NCBI RefSeq assembly: GCF_027172205.1
Contig: NC_070611.1
Coordinates: 54,431,979 to 54,495,978, forward strand
DNA: 64,000 nt
Direction of reading: 5' to 3'
From: Podarcis raffonei
Lineage: Eukaryota; Chordata; Lepidosauria; Squamata; Lacertidae
Shown here: positions 22,901-35,378 of the stretch, one piece after another
Layout of the letters: every line of letters starts with the position of its first letter
Position numbering within the stretch: the first letter of the stretch is position 1
The notes under the pieces: generated by a model
Told to the model about the DNA's origin: nothing
The model's input: only the letters and a program-made list of their open reading frames with translations
Database searches by the model: none
Made by a program: the position numbers and the translations under genes

Positions 22901-25900
22901 CCAGCCAGTGGGTGCCCTCTAGGGGCAGGTTTTCTCCAATCAAGTCCCTCCACTTAATAGCCTGAGCTGAGCTCACCTTGGATAATCAATGCATATATTT
23001 ATTAAGTTTGTAGCATAGATAGGGCTACCTGATGCATTTCCCCCTTTTTATGGATAGAAAGATGATTTATTTGTGCTCTTCTCATATACAAATATAAAAT
23101 TGCTGGTTCTCATCCAGATTGCTCTTCTTACATTTGCAGGGAAAAAGGGATTACAGGAAAGGAGCTTACACCCTTCTTACTGCAGAAGCTAAACAAGTTA
23201 TCTCGTGGGGAGTCACTTAGATCCAGTATCCTTTCCTGAAAATGCTCGCTTCTTACTTCCCCTCCTCAAAATCCAATTGCATAATCCCCCCCCATGTTCT
23301 CCATACTTTTTGGGAATCTTACACTGCCCCAGCGCAACATTACATTGACAGCATTCTGAGAAATTAAAATAGAGGGGGATCTTTGCACCAATTTTTTACA
23401 CCTACTTTTCTTTTAGTTCTTGGGTTCTTCTGCTTTTATTTTCCTTTCATCATACCCTTCCCCATTATCAGATATTGCCTTGATCAAGAACAACGCCAAG
23501 GTGGGCAGCCGCATAGCTGTGGCCCTGAACAAGATCCAAAGAGCCCAGGGCTGGGGAGACGACTTGGCTCAAAGTGAAAAAGTATCTCCTGTACCAAGAC
23601 CGGTGAGTGGCCTGCTCCGTAAGGGTTGCCACTCTCTCAGAGAGAAATAGCTTGGCTGCTGCAGCTCATTTGCACACCGCCTTAACCTTGGGGTCTTGGC
23701 CTCGGGCTCCTCCAGGCAATGTGATGATTGAGCATTCATCCGGATTTCTTTGCCCAAAGTTTACCTGGTGGTTAGATTATGTTTAAATGAGGGTCTTAAG
23801 GTCAGCCACCACTTTTGCCTTCTCTAAGACTAGCAGTGCTTCCCTGCAAAATATTTTTTCTCAAATGGAGATAATCTTAGTGTAGGTAAAACAACACAAA
23901 AAGTCACAAACGTGGAGCTGAAATGAAGAGATCTTGTTGTTGTTGTTTAGTCGTTTAGTCGTGTCCGACTCTTCGTGACCCCATGGACCAGAGCACGCCA
24001 GGCACTTCTGTCCTCCACTGCCTCCCGCAGTTTGATCAAACTCATGCTGGTAGCTTCAAGAACACCATCCAACCATGTCATCCTCTGTCATCCCCTTCTC
24101 CTTGTGCCCTCCATCTTTCCCAACATGAGGGTCTTTTCCAGGGAGTCTTCTCTTCTCATGAGGTGGCCAAAGTATTGGAGCCTCAGCTTCACGATCTGTC
24201 CTTCCAGTGAGCACTCAGGGCTGATTTCCTTCAGAATGGAGAGGTTTGATCTTCTTGCAGTCCATGGGACTCTCAAGAGTCTCCTCCAGCACCATAATTC
24301 AAAAGCATCAATTCTTTGGCGATCAGCCTTCTTTATGGTCCAGCTCTCACTTCCATACATCACTAGAAGAGATCTTAAAAGTCATCTAGTCAAACTCCTC
24401 ACTGATGCCAGCTTATGATGTATGTATACCAATCGTGTATGAAAACAGAATGTCTCTTTTGTCACAATGATGCTTGCTTGGAAATGCAAATGTTGCAGTC
24501 ATCGAAGAAGAAGAGCAAGGAGGCATGCCTCAAGGAAGTGCTTTTAAAAGCAGTAACTTATTTTGGTAGGAATGCCTAATGCATTTTCAACCACAGTCCA
24601 TCCACAGGGGCACTAACACAAACTAACACATCCTTTTAAAAATGGATACTCAAACATAACCTCCAGCAAACATGTTGAGTTGTTTATCAGCTGTCTAATG
24701 TTGCATGAATGTTGGACAGTGACTATCTTGAGAGTTTTTAAAAATGCAATTTGACAATCATTTTGTACTTTCTCTCTGGAGGTTGTTTATTTACAATTTG
24801 CATTAGGGCTTTGCATTTATTTACTTTTTTTCAATATGTACTTGGTTTTACTGCTCCTAAGGAAAACCTTTTGGTTGAAAAGCACTGACCATTCTTCTGC
24901 GGACAAAGTTGATTTATTTGCTCCCACTGCCTTTCAGGGAACCATCTCAAGGTGGCCTATGGAAGACTTTGAAAAGGCAACGTAATGTGAGGCACATATA
25001 GATAACAAGGTGCCCCCATGTTATGGACTACAACTCCCACCAACCTTTACCATTGGTCATGTTGGCTGTGGCTGATGAAAGTTGTAGTCCACAATATATA
25101 CAACAGATGCCACCACATTGCCTGTCCTTGCTGTGAATTTACTACTTTCAAGCATTGCTTGAAACATGCCTCCTCCTTCTCTTGTCTGATAACTGCACAC
25201 CAAGCTTTCATTAATATGAGGGGCGTATCTAGATCAGCTTCTGCAAAACTTCTGATCCACCAAGCCAAGTGTTGATCATTATTAGCCCACCAAGGACTCA
25301 ATAACCCTCCTTTGTTTCTACTGCCTCGATGGCACTGCAAAAACTGTGGTTGTCTTCTGCTTTGAGCAGGGCTGGGGAGACTGTGGCCCTCCAGATGGTG
25401 CTAGACCCCAGCACCCCTAAGGACCAATCCCCATGGCCAAAGGTCAGAGTTGATGGAAGCTGGTGTTCAACGATGTCTGGACAGTTGCAGGTTCCTCAGC
25501 CTTGGCTTTGTGGGCATGTCTTGGAAGAAGGGCTCTGGAAGAAAGCTCTGCTGATGGCTTTCTTCCTCTCACCCACCCACCCACCCACCTCTTGTTTTCC
25601 TTTCAGGTGGTCATTGGTGGCATCAACGTTGATTTCATAGCCAAGGCAAGAGATGCAACAATAGTGGTAATTGCACCTAGCAATATTTAAGCTGCATTTT
25701 CCTTACCCTAACCTGTTGCTGTAAAGCTCATCGGATGCAAGGAGCTCACATGTCATCTTTCCAGACTATTAGGAAGTATAAGGGCTGGCAGTCTGGAGGC
25801 AGGCAGGTACTACCCAGGCAGGTAACCAAGCCTAAAAGGTGTTAGGCAAGCAAACAGGTGTATAGGTGGTTAGAAATGGGCTGATCTGGGCAGATAGAAA

Positions 25901-28900
25901 TGGGCCATCTGAGGATTTATACCAGGCATAGGCAAACTCAGCCCTCCAGATGTTTTGAGACTACAATTCCCATCATCCCTGACCACTGGTCCCGTTAGCT
26001 AGGGATGATGGGAGTTGTAGTCCCAAAACATCTGGAGGGCTGAGTTTGCCTATGCCTGATTTAAACAGATGTTGATGATGTTGATGTGAAGGCTGAATTT
26101 GTGTCATCAGAGAAATGAAGGCGGGGGAAAGCAGTCTTCAGGGTGCAATAGAAAAGCCCTAGCTCACTACTTTTTCCAGGTATGTCTGTCTGCCCCATGA
26201 GAGCAGCTCAATAATTCATTTATTTAACAAGATTTATAACCCACCTAATCAACAAAAACCTCTAAGTGGTTTACATAAAACAATATGAAATATCCATAAG
26301 AAGCATACCATTAAAATATAGCTTTAGAAAGGTAGATCTAAGATTTATTGAAATATACCAAATTTTTTGCCCTATAGGACGCACCGTCCCATAAGGCGCA
26401 CCTAGTTTTTGGGGGGGGAAATAAAGGGGGGGGGAATTATTTTCCCCCCCCAGGCGCGGGGCTGGGGCAGGGGAAGCCCGAGCTTCCCCCGACCCCAGCC
26501 CCCAAACAGGCAGCTCTCTGCAAGCCGTGGGAGCCCAGCGCCGGGCTCCCGCTGCTTGCGGAGAGGTCCGCGAAGCCTGGACGCGCTGAGCTCAGGGCGT
26601 GCAGGCTTCAGCATTCAGGCAACTCTCTGCAAGCCACGGGAGCCCAGCGCCGGGCTCCCGCAGCTTGCGGAGAGGTCCGCGAAGCCTGGAGAGCGAGAGG
26701 GGTCGGTGAGCACCGACCCCTCTCGCTCTCCGGGCTTCAGCGAAAGCCTGCATTCGCCCCATAGGACGCACACACATTTCCCCTTCATTTTTGGAGGGGG
26801 AAAAGTGTGTCCTATAGGGCGAAAAATACGGTAAGTAAAACCAGCAGTTTTGGAACACATGCCTAATAAGTTGGTGTTTGGGAATATGTACTTGAGTGAA
26901 ACGTTACTTAGACTAGCCTTCACCAATCTGGTGCCCTCCAGATGTTTTGGACTACATGGCCATGTTGGTGAGGACTGATGGGAATTGTAGTCCAAAACAT
27001 CTGGAGGGCACCAGATTGGTGAAGGCTGGATTAGACTGAGAAACTGGTTCAGAAACAAAAGGTTTACAGGATCAGGCAAAAGCCTATTGGTCCCTTTTTC
27101 CCACCTGATTTGTGCTAAGCTGCAATACCACCCTTTGGCCACATGTAGCAGTATCACTGTAATGCAGTAGTTTGTCTGGCAATTTACCACAGTGGTGCAG
27201 AGAGTAAGCTACTTGTTTCCTGCTGCCAGAGATGCCAGCGCCCTACAGGAGAAAAGAAGGGAGCATTCTTCCATAGGCAGGTAGCAGCAGCAGCAGCTTA
27301 ACACTGCCTTATGGTGCCTAGGTGTGGTACAACTTGCCTCCCAGCCACTTCTTATGGGTCACAGGTGTTGCTATGATAAAAATGATGGTTTTCATTATTG
27401 TACACATGGACCCATGAGCTAAGAGAAATAAAAACGTTCCATAATAAGTGATGAAAACTCTGCGGAGTGCGGAAAAAGAAGAGGGTTTAAAGCTGATAAA
27501 TAGAGTTGTTCGCCCTATGTCATCTAGTGGAACATTTGATGCCAAGTGATGCGACACACCTCTTTGGTAAAAGTGAGCAGAGTTCCCTAGCCAAATGTCT
27601 GGCCACTTTTCTGATTAGCTGACAAGTGGATGAAGACAGAAATGGAAGAGTGTGATGGTTGTTTAATTAACAATTAACTAAGAAAACACTTCTTAATCCT
27701 TGAAGACAGAGAAGAAAAAAGTACAAACCATGATGAATGTTGGCCTAGTAGACAATTGGATTTTATAGATTTTCCATTTCTAGAAGAAATATGGGAACCT
27801 CAGCAGATGACAGAAATAAGTTTAGTGTAAGGAATGGCTGTAGCCTAGCTCATTTTGGATGGGGAAGGACCATAGGTGATTGTCAGAGCACCTGCCTTGC
27901 ATGCAGAAGTTTTGAGCTCAATCCCTAGTCTCTTCTTATCGGGCTGGAAAAAGCTCCTTTCCGAAATCCTTAAGAGCTGCTGCCAGTCAGAGTAGACAAT
28001 GCTAACTAGATGGATCAATAGTCTAAACTTGGCAGCTTCCTGTGTTCCAGTCCCATGAGATCACATAAAATGGAATAGTTTCCGGAGAACTTGGGTTTAA
28101 CTTGAGCCAGTGTTGACATCAGTAGCATTACGGTACCATCTGAGAAAATCAAGGCATATCTCATTTTTGCCCTGTTCTGTTGATTTCTCTGCATTTGCAG
28201 GGTGGAGGACAGACAAATCCATCAATAGTGAGACAGTCGTTTGGTGGTGTGGGGAGAAATCTAGCAGGTAATTCATTCTAATTTTGCTCTCTGCAGGGAG
28301 ATACTGGGTCCAGCATATTGCTATGCTCTGCCCCCACATCACTGAGCTAGAAAGTTCCAGGGTCTCAGCTCTCCCCAGGTTTGTTGGGAAGGAGGTCATT
28401 GGATGGTCTTGTTTGGTGCTTTTCGATATTTGCTTTTTATTTACAAATAGACAGGTTGAGCATAGTTGGAGATCTAATGTGGGGCCAGTCCATTGCTCCC
28501 AGATCTCTAGGGAGACAGCCAGCACCCCAAAACACTCTCTTCTGGCACTTCCACATGACCTGTTTATTGAACATTCGTCCTCATTTGTTTGCAGGGAGAT
28601 TAGACAATGTGTTCTTTATTGCAAAAGGTCCAATCTTTTGGGGATGTGGATTTGTTGCGCAAGACCTCCCAACCAACAACATTTGTGCAACTTGAATTTG
28701 TCAGTATGCGCTTGAATCCTGCCAGAACATGATTCTGAGAGTGTTACGTCTCTCTTAGTCTCCCTCTCAAACTGCAACCTCTCCTCACATGCAGACCTAG
28801 ATTGCATCATCCTCAGTAAGGAGTGGGGAAAGGGCATCTCTCAGGTATTTCCTAGCTGTTCAAAAGACTGATTATTGATCCTGAGCTAGATGGATAGTTT

Positions 28901-29747
28901 GGCCTGGTAAAAGGCACTTTCCTATATAAATTAAAAAGAGTGCAGTAGATATTTCACTGACTGATGACCCCAGAATGCTTCTACCTTGACTTTCAGATTC
29001 TAGGGTTGTTGGCAGATAATCCAGCTTTGTTCCATTTCTCTTTCATTTTCAGATTGCTTAAGTCGTCTTGGGAAGACCCCGTTCTTTATCTCTGTCATGG
29101 GGAAGGATGAGCATTCAGAGTCCGTCCTACGCTACTGCAAGCATATGGTAGCTCACAGCTTATGGTTATTCTAAACTAATCTGTAGCAGGGTGGCTGTTT
29201 TTCATACTGCAGATCACAAAATTTCATCATTCCAGTCCCAGATACCCACTCTCTGCTTACTATGAGATTCCTTGTGGGAGCTCTTCATTTTAGGGACACA
29301 GGAAGCTGCCTCATAACTAGTCAGAGGTGAGGTCCATATATAATAATAATAATAATGTTATTAATTATACCCCACCCATCTGGCTGGATTTCCATAGCCA
29401 CTCTGTGCTGCTCAGTATTGCCATGGTCCTGTATACCTGAAGGGGCGTTGCCACCCCCATCGTTCAGCCCGGACACTGAGATCCAGCACCGAGGGCCTTC
29501 TGGCGGTTCCCTCATTGTGAGAAGTAAAGTTACAGGCACCCAGAGGGCCTTCTTGGTGGTGGCGCCCGCCCTGTGGAACGCCCTCCCATCAGATGTCAAG
29601 GAAATAAGCAGCTATCTTATTTTTAAAAGACATCTGAAGGCAGCCCTGTTTAGGGAAGTTTTTAATATTTAATGCTGTATTGTTTTTAACACTTGATTGG
29701 GAGCCGCCCAGTGGCTGGGGAAACTCAGCCAGATGGGCGGGGTATGA

Positions 29748-29834
<87 letters not shown>

Positions 29835-32800
29835 ACTAGAGATGCCAGGGATTGAAGCAGGGACCTTCTGCAGGCAAATCAGATGCTCTGCCACTGAGCT
29901 ACAGCCTTTCCATAGCAGGGAAATTAGAGGAGGGGAATCTCAGATCCACCTGACCCTCCAAACTCTCCCCAGACTACATCTGCCTCGCTCCAGGTCACAG
30001 CCCTGAGTAAGCAAGGCCTGGCTGGAATGTGTCTTTGAACTCTGATAATGGCTCTTCCTTGTCTGGACGGAGGACCAAGAGGGGCTTGTACACAGAAAGC
30101 AGCCTACTGTACAAAAGGTGTAAATTTTACATTCCTTTTTCTGCCCACTGTTGTATCAGTCTCCACCCACCACTGGAACGGGACCCTCAGAAGGATGTCC
30201 AGAAGGGAATGAGGCTCTCTGGCCTAGAATGATTTATCGCCCCTCTTTTAAGCTAAAGAGAATGTGGAATTGAGGCAGCAGATTTAGAAGGCAGCAGAAA
30301 TGAGCTGGGAAAAGTTGAGAGGCCTGCATGCTCCAGGGCCAGGGATATCAGTGAGACCCAGGTGCATCTGGGATGTGCCTACCTGTCCCAGTCTGCTGAC
30401 GCTTCCTGGATTAACATTTGCTTCATGGTGTTATTCCAGGTGTCCTTGAACTGGAGGCCAGATTCATCATGCAGATGAGGAAGCACATTCACTAGCTGGG
30501 CAGGCGCCGGTGCATTTTGCTCTGAATGAGCTGCAGAGAACAGAACACTAAATTTGTCTTTCTCCCCTTACCTTGAGGACATGAGAGGTGTCTTGCGACT
30601 GGAAGGGCACAACACAGCCACCTATTGTTCCGTGTTCACAGGCAGCGGAGAGCTCTCCCTGGGCTTGGGAGACATGGACATCCACCAGCAGATCACAGAG
30701 CAATACGTAAGACCCTTCTGCGTACGGCGTGAAATCTCAGTGCCTCCTTTCTGCTTATGGTGCCCTCTGCTTTCCTAAGGGGCAGAGGATATTTTCTCAG
30801 GGTACCTAGGAGGGAAACAAGGGGAAATCCGGAACTGGGTAATTCTGGAAGGCGGCACTGTGATGGAGTGCTGAAAGCCACCTTTCTGCCACTGCCGCCT
30901 CCACCCACAACTCCTTCCAGACTCTGTGTTTTTAGGACGTGCCGAGCTGTAGAAACACAGATAAACACAGCCTCCTTGGTGGCTGAGGCGTATTTTTGGG
31001 ACACTTAATGGAAGGGGTGATTAGGAGTGATTCAGGTGCAACCCCACCCTTTCCCCCATTAATAAAAAAAAGCTTGTTGGAGGAAAAAACTCAAGTCTGC
31101 ACTTAACAGCTGATACTGTTTGGTTAAGAAGGTATGAATGCCTACCAGTAATCCACTTATCAACAAGACCCTTAAAAGACTGGAGCTTAGCTCCTGGAAA
31201 GAAAAAAGTGGTCATTGTTCCCCCCCTCTCTCCACCTTTTTCCGATCCCCATTTCATTATTAAAAGAAGGAAAAAAGGAGGCACAGCTATTAAACGATAT
31301 ATGATTCCCTTGGATTCCCACACAATAACACAGCAACAAAAGCGCCTCAGAATTTCTCCCGGCTTCTACCTGTTGATGGATGCTGATTGCAATGTCGCCT
31401 TCAGTGAATGCAAGAGGCTGATGGAGCAGGAGTGGGGAGCCTGCTGGACTACAAATCCCATCAGCCTGAGCCAGTGTGGCCAGGGATGATAGGAATGGCA
31501 GTCCAGCAACCTCTGTTTGATCAGAGGTTTCCCACCCCTGACTAGGATGCTGGGCAAAACGTTAGGCTAGGTCTACACTAGTTAACTCGTATAGCAGGGT
31601 TGGGACTGCAATCCTATGCCTACTTACCAGGGGGCATATCCCATTGAAACCAACAGGCCTTACTTCTAAGTAACCATATGATTCTACTGCTTGTTTTAAA
31701 ATAATGTGAATGCCTTGGATTTGTTGGATCCTGTTCATGTTTGTTGAGAACTAAGCCCCCTTGGTTTCAGTGGGGAAGGCATCTGCCTAGACCAGGCTTC
31801 CTCAGCCTCGGCCCTCCAGATGTTTTGAGACTACAGTTCATATCATCCCTGACCACTGGTCCTGCTAGCTAGGGATCATGGGAGTTGTAGGCCAAAAACA
31901 TCTGGAGGGCCGAGGTTGAGGAAGCCTGGCCTAGACCTTGGAGACCTCCTTCTGAGGCTCTGCCAGATGACCTGGTCATGGAGCATCCTGAATTGCTTGT
32001 GCAAAGATGGCTCAATATCTGCTCCTTACTAAGCATCCTGATGTGTTTGCAGGTTGGCTATATGCCGTCTCATCACCATCCCACATTTTTATAGTGTTTC
32101 CCTACCACTTTCCTATCCACAAAAGTTCATTTTTGTCCTAGCTCCAGTCCCAGTGTGAGTAAGAATGCAAGCTTTTTTTCAAGGCTTACAATGGCATAAC
32201 TCAGGCTACAGGTACAGATCATCTTAAGGCACAGCTGTAGAGTTCAAGAATGACATCAGGGTTCTTGAGACCAGGACAAAAGCTATGGAGATGATTCAGC
32301 AGCTGGTCCCACCCATCCCACCAGAATTTGAAGCTGAGTCGTGGCAACACTCACTTGTGGGACTCACTTTCCTTTGAGTTTGGTGCACTTGGAGCTTCAT
32401 GCTTCTGCAAGGGACCTGGGTCTGTTGCTGATGGTGGATCTGCAGCAGAGTGATGTCACTGGGAGCAGCCAGAAGACCCTGGCCAAGTGGCATATGCCCA
32501 ACCACAGAATTTCCTTCTTTTACTTTAGGAAAAGAGGAACATCTCATTCCTGGAATAAACATGGATTTCCAATTGCCAATATTGTCTGTCTCTCATGCAA
32601 TTTCCTTCAGGTGTCCACGTTCAAGGAGACTCTCTGCTCAGCCCCACTTGTGTGCATTGATGGGAATGTGCCCGTGTCCACTATTCAGTATGTCTGTCAG
32701 ATTGCCAGGGAACGTCACCTAGCAGGTAAGAAGGGACACTCACAAAGCACAGCCTAAAATGCATTGTGTTAACAAAACATAGGAAGTGGCCTTATACAGA

Positions 32801-35311
32801 ATCAGACCTTTTGTCTATCTACCTCAGTATTGTCCACACTGACTGGCAGTGCTCTCGAGTTTCAAGCAGGGGCCTCTCTCAGCCCTATGTGGCAACATCA
32901 TGGATATTACCTGTGACCTTCTGCATGCAAAGCAGCTGCTCTGTCACTGAGCTACATCCCTTTCCACCTTCTCCTAGTAAGGGAATGTTCCCGGCATCAT
33001 CTCACTCTGGCTTATTTTGCTGCTTATTTCCAAACCGCAGAAAAACTATTACGCTCAGCACCCTGTGTTCTGAGAGAGGGTGGCATATAAATAGAATCTT
33101 GATGACAAGGATATATATTTTTTCTTTGCATTTAGCTCTTGTACAGTAAATCAACATTTTAAGAATGCAATGTGATGAAATCTCAAGTGACTATGAACAG
33201 GGAATTAACCATTGTATTTGAATAGTGACATCTTTGAATGTCAGTGGAGGGCTCATCTGGGTGTCCTTTTGTGCTGTGTTTCTAGGCACAGGTCTGGACT
33301 TTAAAGCTCCATGTCCAAGCTGGTTTTTTGTGTGTGCCCTGGTGCTTTTCTCAGCAGCCAACCAGATTTATAGCATTGGTAGTGCCCTGGACATTTTAAT
33401 AGAAAGGCAATGTTTGTAAACTAGACAGATGCATCATTGAATATGTATGATTCACATTTGTCGGGTCAGATCGAGTAACCCCATTTGATGCTCTTCTGAA
33501 GTGTGTTACGAGCCGACAGATGTGGACAAGGCTTCTAAGCCATTCCTTTCAGAAAGCTGGAGAGCCCTGGCTTGCATATCTCCCAATCTACGGGAACTAA
33601 GAGCAATCAACCGGACCCTGGGACATCCTGTTTCGGCAGGTGAGGCACTGTTGAGAGTGGAGGCTAGGAATCTTTTGTCCCCTCCATCAAAGCTAGGAAT
33701 ATACTGCATTTGCTTTATATACTGAGTCAGACTGTGGCCAAACTATCTTAGTATTGTTTGTCCCAGGTTGGGAACCTGTGTGCTCCAGGCCACACCTGCC
33801 ATCAGCCCTGATCATTGGCCATGCTGGCTGGGGATGATGGGAATTGTAGTCCAGTAGCACTATGGGTTAAACCACAGAGCCTAGGGCTTGCTGATCAGAA
33901 GGTTGGCTGTTCGAATCCCCGCGACGGGATGAGCTACAATTGCTCGGTCCCTGCTCCTGCCAACCTAGCTGTTCGAAAGCATGTCAAAGTACAAGTAGAT
34001 AAATAGGTACCACTCTGGCGGGAAGGTAAACGGCGTTTCCGTGCACTGCTCTGGTTCGCCAGAAGCAGCTTAGTCATGCTGGCCACACAACCCGGAAGCT
34101 GTACACCGGCTCCCTCGGCCAGTAAAGCAAGATGAGCGCCGCAACCCGAGTCGGCCATGACTGGACCTAATGGTCAGGGGTCCCTTTACCTTTAACACCT
34201 GGAGGGCCACAGGTTCCCCATTATTGATGTAGAACCATGCAGTCTTACAAACACATTTGTCACTGGATCACCATCTGTCCACCACCACCATTAGTCCCTT
34301 CCAGCTGACTTTTCCTACCATGACCCCACCTAGGAAAAAGGTTCCCCACTTGTAGCCCAGAATGACAAGACAATGACAATTTTATGTATAAAAATACTTG
34401 TTTGCCGCCATTCCGTAAAATATATCAAAGCTGTTTACAACAAAACTCTGTGACACAATGGCTCAGCGTGTCTGGCTGTTAACCAGGAGGTTGGTGATTT
34501 GAGCCCAGCCAGGGATAGCTGTGGGCAGGATTCCTGCACTGCAGGACTAGATGACTCTAGGGGTCCCAACCCTATGGGTGGCACTGATGCTCTGTGAGTA
34601 ATTTTCCTTCATTCTTAAAGATATGCCATCTACATTGGAAGATGCTGTCAAAACCTCTCTGACCCTGGCCCGGCCCTTGCTGGGAGAGTTGCATTGCGTA
34701 GTTGTGACACTTGGCCAACATGGTGTCCTGGTTTGTGGCCGGAACATGGATGGGAGGCTCTCTCTTCGCCCTGGAACTTTCAACAAGGTAGGAGCACGAG
34801 GCAGCAAACTTGAAGGGATAAAAACAGTGAAGGCAGGAGGCGTGAGCTACAGGTAAAAGGTGCTTGACAGGCAGGGAAGTCTGACGCAAAATTCTACGTC
34901 AAGCACAATTTCCCAGAGTTCCTTGGGAGGAAATCTTTGACAGTTAAGCATTAAAAATCTAGGGATATTGTGGCAACCTAAGCTGATGTTTAGCTTGCAG
35001 ATTTAATATACAGAATAAGAGAACAAGAAGAACATACGTTTAGAGAAGATTGGAAAATGTTTATTGAATATATGGGGGGAAATTGTGTACACTTGAAAGG
35101 GTTGGCAGCATTAAGATAAATTCAGCAGTGTAAATAAGTTTTGATGCGATGTAATAATGGAGTACTGAATGGTTTAGTATATGTAAAATATTCAGGGATT
35201 TATGATCGGCAAAATGAACCATGGAAGGAGAAGAAGGGAAGTCATTGATATTTTAAGGATGATTAAATGAGTATTCTAAATTGTAACAGAGAAAATTTAA
35301 TAAGAAATCTA

Positions 35312-35378
<67 letters not shown>

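Larger units (their letters stand above)
13986..23602 (+). other. Glycosidase half of the fusion (PsuG-type), exons 1-9
   Basis: Aligned by motif order with E. coli PsuG/YeiN, recalled catalytic residues fall where expected: Glu52 in [14 protein letters not shown] (E31), Lys113 in IKVSRRDLP (K93), His157 in [12 protein letters not shown] (H137), Asp169 in LDVSADL (D149), Lys186 in SAGVKSILD (K166) and Asn310 in [16 protein letters not shown] (N289). The residue spacings agree to within one. The [12 protein letters not shown] loop and [10 protein letters not shown] segment are also present. Asn310 is encoded by a codon split between exons 8 and 9. The known reaction is reversible and metal-dependent in bacteria. 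Confidence 0.9.

Noticed and set aside
26615-27190. A 191-codon minus-strand frame, with overlapping frames on the other strand.
   Set aside because: It is made of the GC-rich arms of a Tigger-like MITE and a hAT palindrome, so it reflects repeat composition only.
29589-29894. A frame with a long poly-isoleucine run.
   Set aside because: It is translation of the AAT/ATT microsatellite.
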